NCBI GenBank assembly: GCA_020632575.1
Contig: JACKFH010000019.1
Location: 1-64,000 of the forward strand
Length of the DNA stretch: 64,000 nucleotides
Direction: 5' to 3'
From: Candidatus Omnitrophota bacterium
GTDB taxonomy: Bacteria; Hinthialibacterota; Hinthialibacteria; OLB16
The position numbers and the translations under genes are program-made. How positions within the stretch are numbered: the first letter of the stretch is position 1; each line of letters starts with the position of its first letter. Under the pieces are notes generated by a model that was not told the origin of the DNA, did no database searches, and was given only the letters and a program-made list of their open reading frames with translations. Positions 1 through 9,079 of the stretch are shown one piece after another.

Positions 1-1
1 A

Positions 2-1996
2 CCGGGACTCAGGGATGATGTATCCATCCTGACTGGCCGTCCAAATGCGGTCCTTGTGGTTGAATTCCAGAGTTCCGAAGCAGATGAGTTGACCAAGAAA
101 GTGGAATCCGCGTTCAACGCGCTCACTCGAGACCTACCAGAAGCCAAGTTGTCCATCCTGCTGGACCGGGCGGACCAAAAGCGTGTCTGGAACATACGTA
201 AAGCGGGACTCGGAATGATGATGCGGATGAAGGGGCGCGAGAAACCGTGCGCGTTCATCGAGGACGCCGCAATTCCCATCGATCATTTACCGCACTATGT
301 CGAGGATCTTTTCGCTTTCCTCGCGGAACGTGGGCTTCGCGCGGGCGCTTACGCGCACGCTTCGGTGGGACTGCTTCATATTCGACCGATTCTCAACCTC
401 TATGAAGGCACCGGAGTGCGTCAATTAAGAGAAGTTGCAGAGAAATCGGTCGAGCTCTCTCTCAAATACGGAGGCGCCTTTAGCGGCGAGCATGGCGATG
501 GATTTGCGCGGAGCGAGTTCTTGAAGGTCACACACGGTGAACAGGTGATCGAGGCTTTTCGAGAGGTCAAGCGACTTTTCGATCCCGACGGTTTGATGAA
601 CCCTGGAAAGATTGTCGATCCGTATCCAATGGATCGAAACCTCCGATACGGAGGTGGGTATGAAGGGAAAGAAGTCGAAACCATCTTCGATTACCAAGAG
701 GACGGCTCCTTTTCGAACGCGGTGGATCTCTGTTCCGGGGTCGGGCAATGCCGCAATCGATTTGTTGGGGTGATGTGCCCGTCCTACATGGCGACACGGA
801 ACGAGTTTCACACGACGCGCGCAAGGGCGAACGCCCTCCGGGACGCCTTGAACGGGCGAATCTCCACTAGGCACAAAAATGGAGAGAGCGATTGGGTCTC
901 TCCCGAGGTGCTTGAAGCCTTGGACCTCTGTCTCTCCTGTAAGGCCTGCAAAACTGAATGTCCCACTGGTGTCGATATGGCGCGCTGGAAGGCGGAGGTG
1001 CTGGAGGCTCACGCGGCGGTCCATGGCCGATCCCTCTCCGCGAAGCTGATCGCCCATTATCCGGACCAGGCCGATTTGGCGGCCTCGATGGCGCCCATCA
1101 GCAACTGGGTGGCGCAAAGTCCCCCGGTGCGATGGGTCATGGAGAAAGCCTTCGGGTTGGACCGGCGGGTTCCCCCGCCTCGGTTTTATCGGAAGACCCT
1201 CCGCAAATGGTTTCGTGAGTTTCAATCGAGCGAGGAGTATAGGACTTCGGAAGCGGACAAAACTCGCAGCCGGGTTGTCTTTTTTGTGGACACCTTCACC
1301 AATATCAATCAACCGGCGGTGGGGATCGCGGCCATCCGACTCCTCATGGCGGGAGGACGGCATCCGATCATCCCTGACAATGTGGATGAAGGACGGACCC
1401 GGTTTTCAAAAGGTTTTTTACGAGAGGCTCGGGAACTCGTTGGGAGGAACCTGGAGATTCTCGAGAAGGCGATTCAAGAGAATTGGCCGGTGGTCGGTGT
1501 CGAGCCGAGTTCCATCCTGACTTTCCGCGATGAAGCCCCCAACCTGTTCAAGACCGAAATCTCGAGACGCCTATCCCAATCTTCGTTCACTCTTGCGGAA
1601 TACCTGGACCGTGAGATTCGCGAGGGGAGAATGTCACTGCCACTCGGCCCAATCGATGGCCCCACTCGACTTATTTTCCACGGCCACTGTCATGCAAAGG
1701 CTTTGGCGGACACAGCCGCTGTGGTTCGCCTTCTCAACCTGATTCCCAATGTGGAAGCAACTGCTATCGACGCTGGCTGCTGCGGAATGGCGGGGTCCTT
1801 CGGTCACGAGAAATCGCATTACGATGTCGCCAAGGCGGTGGGCGAGGAACGACTATTTCCCGCAATCAGGGAGGCTGGCTCGAACGCCCGAGTGGTCACC
1901 GAGGGGTTTTCCTGCCGACACCAAATCGAACACCACATTCAGGATTCCCATCCGAGCCATTACGCCCAAGTCCTTTCTGAGTCGCTGAAACGATGA
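2..1996 (+). CDS. FAD-linked oxidase / Fe-S oxidoreductase (D-2-hydroxyacid dehydrogenase type), 5' truncated by window edge
   Basis: The reading frame is open from base 2 to the stop at 1994-1996, so the gene begins outside the window; a GTG at 56 is only an internal codon. The visible part holds the C-terminal substrate/FAD-oxidase domain with the SGEHGDG motif near 480-500. Next come ferredoxin-like cysteine clusters (CSGVGQC near 729 and CLSCKACKTECP near 930-965) and a C-terminal cysteine-rich CCG domain (HGHCHAK near 1680, GCCGMAG near 1778). The first CCG half (about 1270-1480) lacks its cysteines. This order is that of the YdiJ / GlcD-GlcF fusion family, which oxidises D-2-hydroxyacids such as D-lactate or D-2-hydroxyglutarate and passes electrons to an acceptor through the Fe-S clusters, probably at the inner membrane face. 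The substrate cannot be read from sequence. It looks like ordinary core metabolism next to the accessory region. Confidence 0.9.
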   Translation, partial: PGLRDDVSILTGRPNAVLVVEFQSSEADELTKKVESAFNALTRDLPEAKLSILLDRADQKRVWNIRKAGLGMMMRMKGREKPCAFIEDAAIPIDHLPHYVEDLFAFLAERGLRAGAYAHASVGLLHIRPILNLYEGTGVRQLREVAEKSVELSLKYGGAFSGEHGDGFARSEFLKVTHGEQVIEAFREVKRLFDPDGLMNPGKIVDPYPMDRNLRYGGGYEGKEVETIFDYQEDGSFSNAVDLCSGVGQCRNRFVGVMCPSYMATRNEFHTTRARANALRDALNGRISTRHKNGESDWVSPEVLEALDLCLSCKACKTECPTGVDMARWKAEVLEAHAAVHGRSLSAKLIAHYPDQADLAASMAPISNWVAQSPPVRWVMEKAFGLDRRVPPPRFYRKTLRKWFREFQSSEEYRTSEADKTRSRVVFFVDTFTNINQPAVGIAAIRLLMAGGRHPIIPDNVDEGRTRFSKGFLREARELVGRNLEILEKAIQENWPVVGVEPSSILTFRDEAPNLFKTEISRRLSQSSFTLAEYLDREIREGRMSLPLGPIDGPTRLIFHGHCHAKALADTAAVVRLLNLIPNVEATAIDAGCCGMAGSFGHEKSHYDVAKAVGEERLFPAIREAGSNARVVTEGFSCRHQIEHHIQDSHPSHYAQVLSESLKR

Positions 1997-2527
1997 GTGG
2001 GAGCGAGTCTTCCGCTCTAGCATTCGAAGCGTTTTGGTTCCGTGCGGAAACTTCAGTCAGTGAAATGAATCCGAGGGGATGAAAGTGGTACGCCTGTAGG
2101 GATTCGAACCCCAAACCGCCCGGTCTTCACCCTCATTAGGTTTCCTGGATTTTTTAGCAAAACACCAAATTCTCAGAATAGGGGGCTCTGGTCACATTCA
2201 AGGCAACCCTCCGATAGGTTGAAGCAGGGTTGAAGAGAACAAAGGGGCAAGTCGTTGTTAAAATATCAGGATGAGCGACCTATGGACTACCCGAATTCAA
2301 TTCTCGGTTTCAAGATACCACTCATCCCGATGAGAGCATAAGCCCTTTCATGACCGATGAAACGTGGTGGAGAAAAATGTAATTGACACCAAGAAGATAG
2401 CGGCGCCCAGAAGAAGGTCACAGACACAGGGTGTTCCGCCCATGAGAGTTTCTTTCTTGATTCATTTCTCTGAATGCAAGAAGATACTGAAACTTGCGGA
2501 GATGTCATCTCATTATTTTCGGATATC
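1997..2527. other. Gene-free stretch between dehydrogenase and first CsgG-like gene
   Basis: About 530 bases. Apart from the tRNA 3' half at 2086-2135 I see no convincing gene, terminator or promoter. Short open frames here have no ribosome binding site or recognisable motif. Confidence 0.6.
2086..2135 (-). tRNA. 3' half of a tRNA (remnant, possible attachment site)
   Basis: On the minus strand the sequence ends in CCA (2088-2086). Before it is a 7-nt acceptor-like strand and a T-arm with a 5-bp stem and TTCGAAT loop (GGGTTCGAATCCC, about 2098-2110). A plausible anticodon-stem 3' side and 5-nt variable loop precede that. About 73 nt upstream of the CCA I find no matching 5' acceptor strand (expected ACGCCTG) and no D-arm, so this is not a complete tRNA gene. 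Such 3' halves are commonly left where an integrative element recombined into a tRNA. The possible Phe-type GAA anticodon loop is weak and I do not assign an isotype. Confidence 0.5.
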
Positions 2528-5434
2528 GTGCGTTCAAGAAAAGTCATATTCATACACATTTTTATTGGCATGCTTCCGATGCCATCGTGTTGGGGAGAAA
2601 CTCGGGTAGGTGTTATTCCCGCGGAGGAACTCAATCCCTCAGGCCTTTCGGTTCTCAGTCTACTTGAGGTCGAACTCTCCTCCCATTCGGAAGTCGATCT
2701 GCTTGAACGCGGAGAAGTGAAATCCATTCTCGAGGAACAATCCATTCAGATTGGGATGGGCATGAGATCGGGCGAGAGTTGGCGGAGTTTGGGCGCTCTC
2801 CTCAAGGCCGATCTCCTGATCCTCATCGATTCCAACAATCACGATGAAGGCGAAATCTTTCACGCGGTTGCCATTCGAACGTCAGATGGCATTCGAATCG
2901 GCGAAAAATCGATCCTTTGCGAAAAAGACGATGTCGAGACCTGTGCCGCCAAACTCGTTCCGTTTGCCGAAGAAGCCATCGATAGAGGGGTGAAGGAAGA
3001 GTCTCGGCTCGTGGCTGTCTCCCCTTTTCAATGCAATGACCTTCTTTTCACCTACAACTTCCTTCAGGAAGTTTACGCGGGTGTGTTCGCCAAGATTCTT
3101 GATAATCAAAAAGACATACTGATTGTGGAAATCGAGGAAGCGCAGTCACTCGCGGACGAACTAAGTCTAACCGGGGAACGATCGATCGAGAATCGTCCCC
3201 TTCCTTACTTTGTTCGTGGGTCCTTTTCCAATAATGGAAGAGGCGATAGTCGGGATGTTACGATCGACGTCAGCCTATCGCTGGGAGAGAAAACCATTGA
3301 CTCCGCTTCGGCACAAGGGTTGCCTTCGGAATCGGTGACGTCATTTCTCGAAAAGGTCGCCACGCGATTCTGTCAAATCATATCGGAGTCAGGAGACACG
3401 ATATTTGACGCGACACGGGATGCACAGGAATTGTTTGAATCGGGTGACAATTTCCGCCGACTCGGCGATTGGGAAACGGCGCTTTCTCACTACGAGGCGG
3501 GTCTGCTTGTAAAACCGGAACTCATCAAGTATCGCAAACCCGCCTATGATTGCTGCCGAAGATTGGTGAAACGCTATCTCGAAGACCTTTCAAGAGAAGC
3601 AGATCCAACGAGACCATCAATCGGATTGGGCTACGCTTTAAGATCTCTCGATCATCTCGAGCAATATCTCGAGGTGGTGACCCCCGAAGACGCGAACGAA
3701 ATCTTCGTGGAACTCGGCAATGACATGGAGAATGTTCTGTGGCGTTTCACCTTGTCGTATCGACCCGGCGCTCCTCCTCGCGAAATGCATGAGCTCCTCA
3801 CTGATTATGTTTCGCGTCGTCAGGAGATCTTTGTTACCTATCTTGAAAAAACACACCGAGACGGAAAGATGACGAAACTCGCCGAACAGCTCCTTTTGGA
3901 TAATCTGTACGAGTTCGAGGAGACTCGAATCCGTATGCCCCCCGAGGAAACTGGTTGGCAACAATGTCGATTGCGCGCCCTCGAGGTAATGGGACATTAC
4001 CCCTCCGCAATTTACCCGCTTTATCGAGCCATTATTTGGGTGGACGCCAAAGAGAAGAAAACGATTTATGACCATGAATTCTTGGGGACGGTGCGATCCT
4101 CATCCTCCGAGGCGATTCAATTCGTTTGGAGGGCAGTTCGAGCCGCGCGCACTTCCCCCTTGAAAGAAGGTCTCATCGATGAGGTGGAGAATTTACGAAC
4201 GGAATACTTGGAAATGATTGGAGCGAAAAGTGGATCGAAATGGTCCGATCCCTTTACGAGGGTTCTTGATCGTAAGATTCAAAGTATTCGGAAGGCTGTT
4301 GAGGAGCAGTCCGGAAGTCAGGATACTTCCGGGAAGTCCCAGCCGACACCAAACGAAGATGGTCCCACCAATTTTTCCGCGAAGATTTTCCATTTCAAAA
4401 AGGAACCACCAGAGGCAACCTTTACACCCATCCTTCGAGCGATCCCACTCCCTTCCGACATTGCTGAATTCGATTATATGGAAGACTTGATAGTGGACTG
4501 GGTCCAAGTCGATGCCGGACACGATTTGATCGCTTCTCCCCATTTTCTCTATATCCTCGACCAGGAGGGGGAGCTCTTCGAGATTGACCGTCTGGAAAAG
4601 GGGGAGACCTATCAGCAGCTCATTGAGGCGGGCAATAAAGTTTGGATCCTCATCAAAAGCAAAGTTTCGCGTGTCCTAGTTTTCGATCCGACAACGTATG
4701 AAATGGATCTCTTCGACGAGGAGGACGGTTTGCCCGCGGTCGCCTCGGATTTGATGGGGTGTGCTTTGGGAGAGGATGGAATCATCGTCTCGGGATACTT
4801 CGGCAGAACTTGGGTCGCCAAACTGACAGTCAGTTCCACGGGAGAAAACAAGGTTGAAATGTTGTACGAAGCAAAGAATGTTCAAGGCCCCTACTCCGAT
4901 CCGAACACCGCTTTCAAGCCAGTGAGCATTCGAAAACTTGAAATGCGCGAAGAGGACGGCGATGGCTGGATCGCCATCCGGAGGTCAATTCCGGAAGCTC
5001 AGGGAGTTGGAATTTTCAAATCCTCTCCCGATTGCCTGCTCGTGAATACAGACAGTAAAGAGGTCAAACTTGGACAGCCGCCGAATCCGCGAAGCGTCGG
5101 TTCCATTCATGGGGAATTCGAGGATTCTCCCGAAAGCGACGGGCGCACCATAGGGTCGACCAGGGAATCGTTGTCCGAGCTTAAACGAAGACATCAAAAC
5201 TTTTCCGTGCAGACAAACTATGAAGGTCGGATTTTCGCTTTTGGGTCGGATGGGGTGTGGTGGCTAAAGCCTGAGGGTGACAACGTTTTCGCGATCAAAC
5301 TAGAAGGAGACATCCCGCTTCCGAAAAAGTTCGACATGTATGGGAAGATCTATCATTCCAATTACTACGGCCTTGTCTACAGGACGGGGAACCTGCTCTT
5401 TCAGGTCGCGTTGAATCCCAAGGACGACCATTAA
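2528..5434 (+). CDS. Exported CsgG-like / TPR / propeller-like protein, copy A1
   Basis: An open frame exists from 2474, but the GTG at 2528 gives a basic start followed by a hydrophobic stretch and a cleavage-like site ending SCWGE. That matches the exported start of paralog A2 (9080-12007), so I prefer it (968 aa); its ribosome binding site is weak. Two CsgG/FlgO-like segments follow: the first contains VDLLERGEVKSILEEQ, the second starts at LVAVSPFQ and runs to PYFVRGSF. A TPR-like stretch (ETALSHYEAGLLVKPEL) and a long helical region come next. The last 330 residues are beta-rich with propeller-like spacing (WVQVDAGHDLIASPHFLYILD, then WILIKSKVSRVLVFDPTTYEM). CsgG-type domains are known in outer-membrane or periplasmic assembly proteins; the role here is unknown. 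The gene converges on B1 with 44 nt between stops. Confidence 0.8.
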   Translation: MRSRKVIFIHIFIGMLPMPSCWGETRVGVIPAEELNPSGLSVLSLLEVELSSHSEVDLLERGEVKSILEEQSIQIGMGMRSGESWRSLGALLKADLLILIDSNNHDEGEIFHAVAIRTSDGIRIGEKSILCEKDDVETCAAKLVPFAEEAIDRGVKEESRLVAVSPFQCNDLLFTYNFLQEVYAGVFAKILDNQKDILIVEIEEAQSLADELSLTGERSIENRPLPYFVRGSFSNNGRGDSRDVTIDVSLSLGEKTIDSASAQGLPSESVTSFLEKVATRFCQIISESGDTIFDATRDAQELFESGDNFRRLGDWETALSHYEAGLLVKPELIKYRKPAYDCCRRLVKRYLEDLSREADPTRPSIGLGYALRSLDHLEQYLEVVTPEDANEIFVELGNDMENVLWRFTLSYRPGAPPREMHELLTDYVSRRQEIFVTYLEKTHRDGKMTKLAEQLLLDNLYEFEETRIRMPPEETGWQQCRLRALEVMGHYPSAIYPLYRAIIWVDAKEKKTIYDHEFLGTVRSSSSEAIQFVWRAVRAARTSPLKEGLIDEVENLRTEYLEMIGAKSGSKWSDPFTRVLDRKIQSIRKAVEEQSGSQDTSGKSQPTPNEDGPTNFSAKIFHFKKEPPEATFTPILRAIPLPSDIAEFDYMEDLIVDWVQVDAGHDLIASPHFLYILDQEGELFEIDRLEKGETYQQLIEAGNKVWILIKSKVSRVLVFDPTTYEMDLFDEEDGLPAVASDLMGCALGEDGIIVSGYFGRTWVAKLTVSSTGENKVEMLYEAKNVQGPYSDPNTAFKPVSIRKLEMREEDGDGWIAIRRSIPEAQGVGIFKSSPDCLLVNTDSKEVKLGQPPNPRSVGSIHGEFEDSPESDGRTIGSTRESLSELKRRHQNFSVQTNYEGRIFAFGSDGVWWLKPEGDNVFAIKLEGDIPLPKKFDMYGKIYHSNYYGLVYRTGNLLFQVALNPKDDH

Positions 5435-5478
5435 CGATTCAGAGTCTTGGACCTCCTTTTTCGAAATCCAGTTTTGTC

Positions 5479-7782
5479 CTACTCCAGTCCAGCAAACCTT
5501 CGAGACTCCCTGACCAGATGAGGCAGCGCCTCGGGTAGACAATGTCTGGATTGTTTCTGGAGGTAGCCATACGCGAGATTTGCCTGTTCGTATTCACGTA
5601 TCGCGTCTTCGTGTCTTCCCTCCGCCGAGGCCAAATGCCCCATTGCCAGGGAACGCAAGAGATCCTGGTAAAAGTAAGGATAGAGATCCCGATCGATTGG
5701 CTCTTTTGAAATCTCATCCATATCGGGGTATTCGATTGGATTGGGCGCATAGTCAATCAGATAGCGAATCGCTTGTTGCTTTGGTTCGGAGTCGGTCTCG
5801 AACCGAATGCCCAACTCGAGATAGCGGAGCATGGAAAAGACATTGTCCTCGGACCTCCGCATCCGCTCCTCCAAGAGCGATTTGGCGCTCTCTAAGTGGC
5901 CCATCTCCGCCTCCACCAGTGCGTCGAACGCGGCGATGTGATCCTCTCGATTCAGTGTTCCCATTCGCGAGGTGTCTTGAAAAAAATCCAGGTAGTCCTC
6001 GGCGATGTCGGGATAGCCGAATGCGACCGCCATCTCCGCGCATGTCCACACGGTGTAACCCGGGGCCTTTCCTATTCTCTTATACGCCTCGAGGGTGTCC
6101 TTGAGAACTGTTCCGCCGGATTTCTTGTCGTTGGAGCACAGGAACATCCATAAGCCCAAATCCGCCAAGTCCAATCGTTGATTCTGAATAACCAGCTCCT
6201 CCGCGACCTCGTTCAATTCCTCGAGCGCCTCGAATTCTTCCCGGGTCCCGTTCCAGTTTTCCAATAAGTCGTTTCCGACCAGTTTGAAAAAGTCTCGATA
6301 CACACGGTTTCTTTTTGGTATATTCCTCGCGGCGGCCTGGAGTCCCTCGATTGCATTTGTCAAATATCCTTCCGGCAATTTCTTCAGCTGATTAAACAGT
6401 TTTTCATAGACAAAATCCGTATCCGGCCCACACTCGACCGCTTTCTTGAAGGCGTTCAGTTGTTCGGTCGAGGGTCCATAATGGCGATAGTTTAGGTACA
6501 TCTTCATGACCCACAAAGAGGGTGAAGTTGGAAAGATGTTTATCGCTCGATCGAGGGACTCAAAACTGAGACGATCTAGGTAATCGAAGAGATCCTCCGT
6601 TTCGGAGGTTGTTGCCGGGACAACGATTTCGTAGTCAATCCTAGAAACGCACGTTCGCGCCACATGCGACAGGACTGACCAAGCTGGAAAATAGCGCGGA
6701 TAATCAGTGGCGGCTTGGAGGGACAAACGCAGCGCCGCGAGGGGATTGTCCTCGTAATCAAGATAGTAGATGGACAATAAGAGCAACGATTGAGGGTTAA
6801 GAATCTCCTTACCGATAATTGAAGCGTAGAGGGCGCTCGCCTTTTCAACGTCGATTTCAACTCCGAGATAACCCAGGTATTCCTCGACCACTTTCACAAC
6901 TTCTTCGTTGCCGGGAAAGCGGAGAGCAGCGTTCACCAAATACTGTTCAATAGGTTTGTCGAGGTTTTCCCTCCGGGACCACAAGCAGTAGAAGTAAGTC
7001 TCAACCACAAACGGACAGTCGTGGTCGTCTTCCCAGAGGAGACGAATCCAATCGAATTGTTCCTCTGGTTTCAGATTGTCGAACTCCGCCTCCAACTCGA
7101 CCATGCGCTGAATGAATTCGTCACTTGACGCAACCGGTGTGGAAATAGACTTGACTTGAGCATCGTTGAGTTCCACACCCATAGCCCCTAGAACATCCAT
7201 GCAGATTTTCGGGAGCGTGTGGATCAATTCCCCGCGATTGCCGGGGTATCTACGGTCCAACAGGGATGTCATCTCGGGCAGGCGATGGACCTGGATATGA
7301 ATGTCAAAAACATCCCCCGATACATCCACACTACCCGTTAGAGCGTGGTCGACTCCGAAACGATCATAGGCCAATCGCAGGCTTCTTAGGCTCACACCGA
7401 CGGAGTTTTTGGGCAACTCGGGACTCGATAAATCTTCGATCATCTTTCGCCACTTGATGGGCGGCATCGTGATGGCGGCGCCCGGGATGGAAGCCAACCT
7501 CCATTTAATAATCGAGGAAAGCTGAAATCCCCATTTAAGGCCATCCGAGTTCTTGTCGATGAATCGCCCCACAACAATTGAGGGAGGATTTGCCTCGGGA
7601 GATCTGTATGCCGGAAGAATCTCTTCAATCGAAGGAAGGGGACGATTCAATCGCTTTTCAATCTCTTTGGTCACCTCCGGGCCGGTCATTTCCAATGCTG
7701 AGTCGTTGGCCATTGATGGAGCCGCCAACGATACGAAAAGGCCCGAGATAAGGTAGATCCAGTTTAGCCTCGATGATTGCAT
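5479..7782 (-). CDS. Exported TPR protein with N-terminal FlgO/TolB-N-like domain, copy B1
   Basis: 767 aa with a clear signal peptide (hydrophobic core, cleavage near PSMA-ND). An N-terminal conserved motif (RPLPSIEEILPAY) leads into an alpha/beta domain of about 170 residues (PSIVVGRFID through DHALTGSVDVSG), whose pattern recalls the periplasmic 'GVxxxLTGSV' domains related to CsgG/FlgO. The remaining 550 residues are helical repeats of TPR type, for example the segment SLLEERMRRSEDNVFSML and the C-terminal HLASAEGRHEDAIREYEQA. It is a full-length paralog of B2 (15373-17658): motifs such as EDNVFSMLRYLELG, IDYAP and EALPHLVRE/EVLPHLVRE recur in order. Function unknown; a periplasmic scaffold is inference. 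It diverges from the CsgG-like gene at 8050, so the 267 bp between them must hold two promoters. Confidence 0.8.
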   Translation of the reverse strand: MQSSRLNWIYLISGLFVSLAAPSMANDSALEMTGPEVTKEIEKRLNRPLPSIEEILPAYRSPEANPPSIVVGRFIDKNSDGLKWGFQLSSIIKWRLASIPGAAITMPPIKWRKMIEDLSSPELPKNSVGVSLRSLRLAYDRFGVDHALTGSVDVSGDVFDIHIQVHRLPEMTSLLDRRYPGNRGELIHTLPKICMDVLGAMGVELNDAQVKSISTPVASSDEFIQRMVELEAEFDNLKPEEQFDWIRLLWEDDHDCPFVVETYFYCLWSRRENLDKPIEQYLVNAALRFPGNEEVVKVVEEYLGYLGVEIDVEKASALYASIIGKEILNPQSLLLLSIYYLDYEDNPLAALRLSLQAATDYPRYFPAWSVLSHVARTCVSRIDYEIVVPATTSETEDLFDYLDRLSFESLDRAINIFPTSPSLWVMKMYLNYRHYGPSTEQLNAFKKAVECGPDTDFVYEKLFNQLKKLPEGYLTNAIEGLQAAARNIPKRNRVYRDFFKLVGNDLLENWNGTREEFEALEELNEVAEELVIQNQRLDLADLGLWMFLCSNDKKSGGTVLKDTLEAYKRIGKAPGYTVWTCAEMAVAFGYPDIAEDYLDFFQDTSRMGTLNREDHIAAFDALVEAEMGHLESAKSLLEERMRRSEDNVFSMLRYLELGIRFETDSEPKQQAIRYLIDYAPNPIEYPDMDEISKEPIDRDLYPYFYQDLLRSLAMGHLASAEGRHEDAIREYEQANLAYGYLQKQSRHCLPEALPHLVRESRRFAGLE

Positions 7783-8049
7783 GGTTGATTAGTCCCGCTT
7801 TCGATGGGGGTAGATTAACGCATTGTGTCTCATGATAAAGAGTGAACTTTGAAAAGCGATGGATCCCCGAGTGGGGGCGAACAGACCCCGCCATCGTTTA
7901 CTTCGATCGCCCTGTCGTGTCTATTTTTATCTAGCCATTCACCATGTGTCGTGATAGAATTTCTAAATTCCGTGGGAGCGAATCTTCAATCCGATCGGCT
8001 CGCCCTCATGGTTTTTGAGGTAGACGAACGAAGAATGGAGGATTTCGCG

Positions 8050-9063
8050 ATGTTAAAAAAATCGACGCTTCTTCTTGTTATGGCGATCCCCTTGACCGGG
8101 CTTATCGGACCCGCGATGGCGGAGGAGGAGCCCTTCACTCTGGCGGTTTTGAATTTCGATTGCCGGGAAAAAAGTTTGACCGACACCGCCGACTTGGTCC
8201 GTCAGCTCGTCGAAGTTCATCTTAGCGGGAATGGTGAATTCGTGACGGTGGCCAGGGACGACCTCGACAAAATTCTGGAGGAACAGAAAAGAGGTCTCTC
8301 CGGTATCAGCGAAACCGCGATCCCCGCTGTAGGAAAACTCCTCGGCGCGGGCGCGATGGTCACCGGGTCCGTGTTCAAGGTCCATGACACCACATACGCG
8401 ACCGCAAAGATCTTCAGCACCGAAACCGGACGATCATTCGCAGTCAAGGCCAAGGGAGCGGCGGGTGAGGTCGACACGATCGCGGAAAGTTTGGGTGACC
8501 AGATCGGGGAGATTGTTGCTCAAAACAAGACCGAATTCCGATCGCCGGTCGCGATTACGGGGGGCCAACTAAACGAGCTGAAAGAAAAACTAGCGGATCG
8601 GGAACTCCCGGTTGTCTTTGTATCTTTCAATGAACAGACGGTTGGGACGCCGGTTATCGATCCCGCCATTCAAACCGAGTTTGAATACATACTGCGCCAG
8701 TGTGGTTTCCATGTGGTGAAAGACAGCGCTGGCGACCTTCAAAAGTGGATCTCCGAATACCGGAGGGGGGATGGAAATTCTGCCCCACCCCAGGTTTCCA
8801 ATGTCGACCTCGTCATTCACGGAGAGGGGATCAGCGAGTTCGCCACGCGCAACGCGGATCTGGTCTCCTTCCGATCTCGAGTCGAAATGGAGGTCCTCGA
8901 CGTTAAGACTGGGAAGGTGGTTTTGGCCGACCGAGAGACTGTGACTTCGGTCGATCTTTCCAGCCACATCGCGGCCAAGTCCGCGCTACAGAAAGCGGCG
9001 GCGATTCTCGCCCACAGGACCTTGGCCGATGTGGTCGAAAAATGGAACGCCAAAGGTCTCTAG
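8050..9063 (+). CDS. CsgG-family exported protein
   Basis: The frame is open from 7849, but the ATG at 8050 has GGAGG about 8 nt upstream and begins a textbook signal peptide (MLKKSTLLLVMAIPL ending PAMA-EE), giving 337 aa. Residues about 30-160 form a CsgG-like domain: a leading strand TLAVLNFDCRE, then VTVARDDLDKILEEQKRGLSG, then KLLGAGAMVTGSVF. The C-terminal half repeats the theme (ELPVVFVSFNEQ, NVDLVIHGEGISEF, DVKTGKVVLADRE). CsgG relatives form outer-membrane secretion pores or act in assembly of surface structures. This one has no lipobox cysteine, so a soluble periplasmic form is possible. It is the first gene of a likely operon with A2 (16 nt downstream), the LVIVD protein and the LRR protein. 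Confidence 0.82.
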   Translation: MLKKSTLLLVMAIPLTGLIGPAMAEEEPFTLAVLNFDCREKSLTDTADLVRQLVEVHLSGNGEFVTVARDDLDKILEEQKRGLSGISETAIPAVGKLLGAGAMVTGSVFKVHDTTYATAKIFSTETGRSFAVKAKGAAGEVDTIAESLGDQIGEIVAQNKTEFRSPVAITGGQLNELKEKLADRELPVVFVSFNEQTVGTPVIDPAIQTEFEYILRQCGFHVVKDSAGDLQKWISEYRRGDGNSAPPQVSNVDLVIHGEGISEFATRNADLVSFRSRVEMEVLDVKTGKVVLADRETVTSVDLSSHIAAKSALQKAAAILAHRTLADVVEKWNAKGL

Positions 9064-9079
9064 GACTTTGATATAAGTC

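Noticed and set aside
425..1363. 312-codon minus-strand frame opposite the dehydrogenase
   Set aside because: It is antisense to a gene with clear catalytic and Fe-S motifs and lacks start signals.
2086..2165. Complete tRNA gene
   Set aside because: Only the 3' half folds; no 5' acceptor strand or D-arm is found at the required distance.
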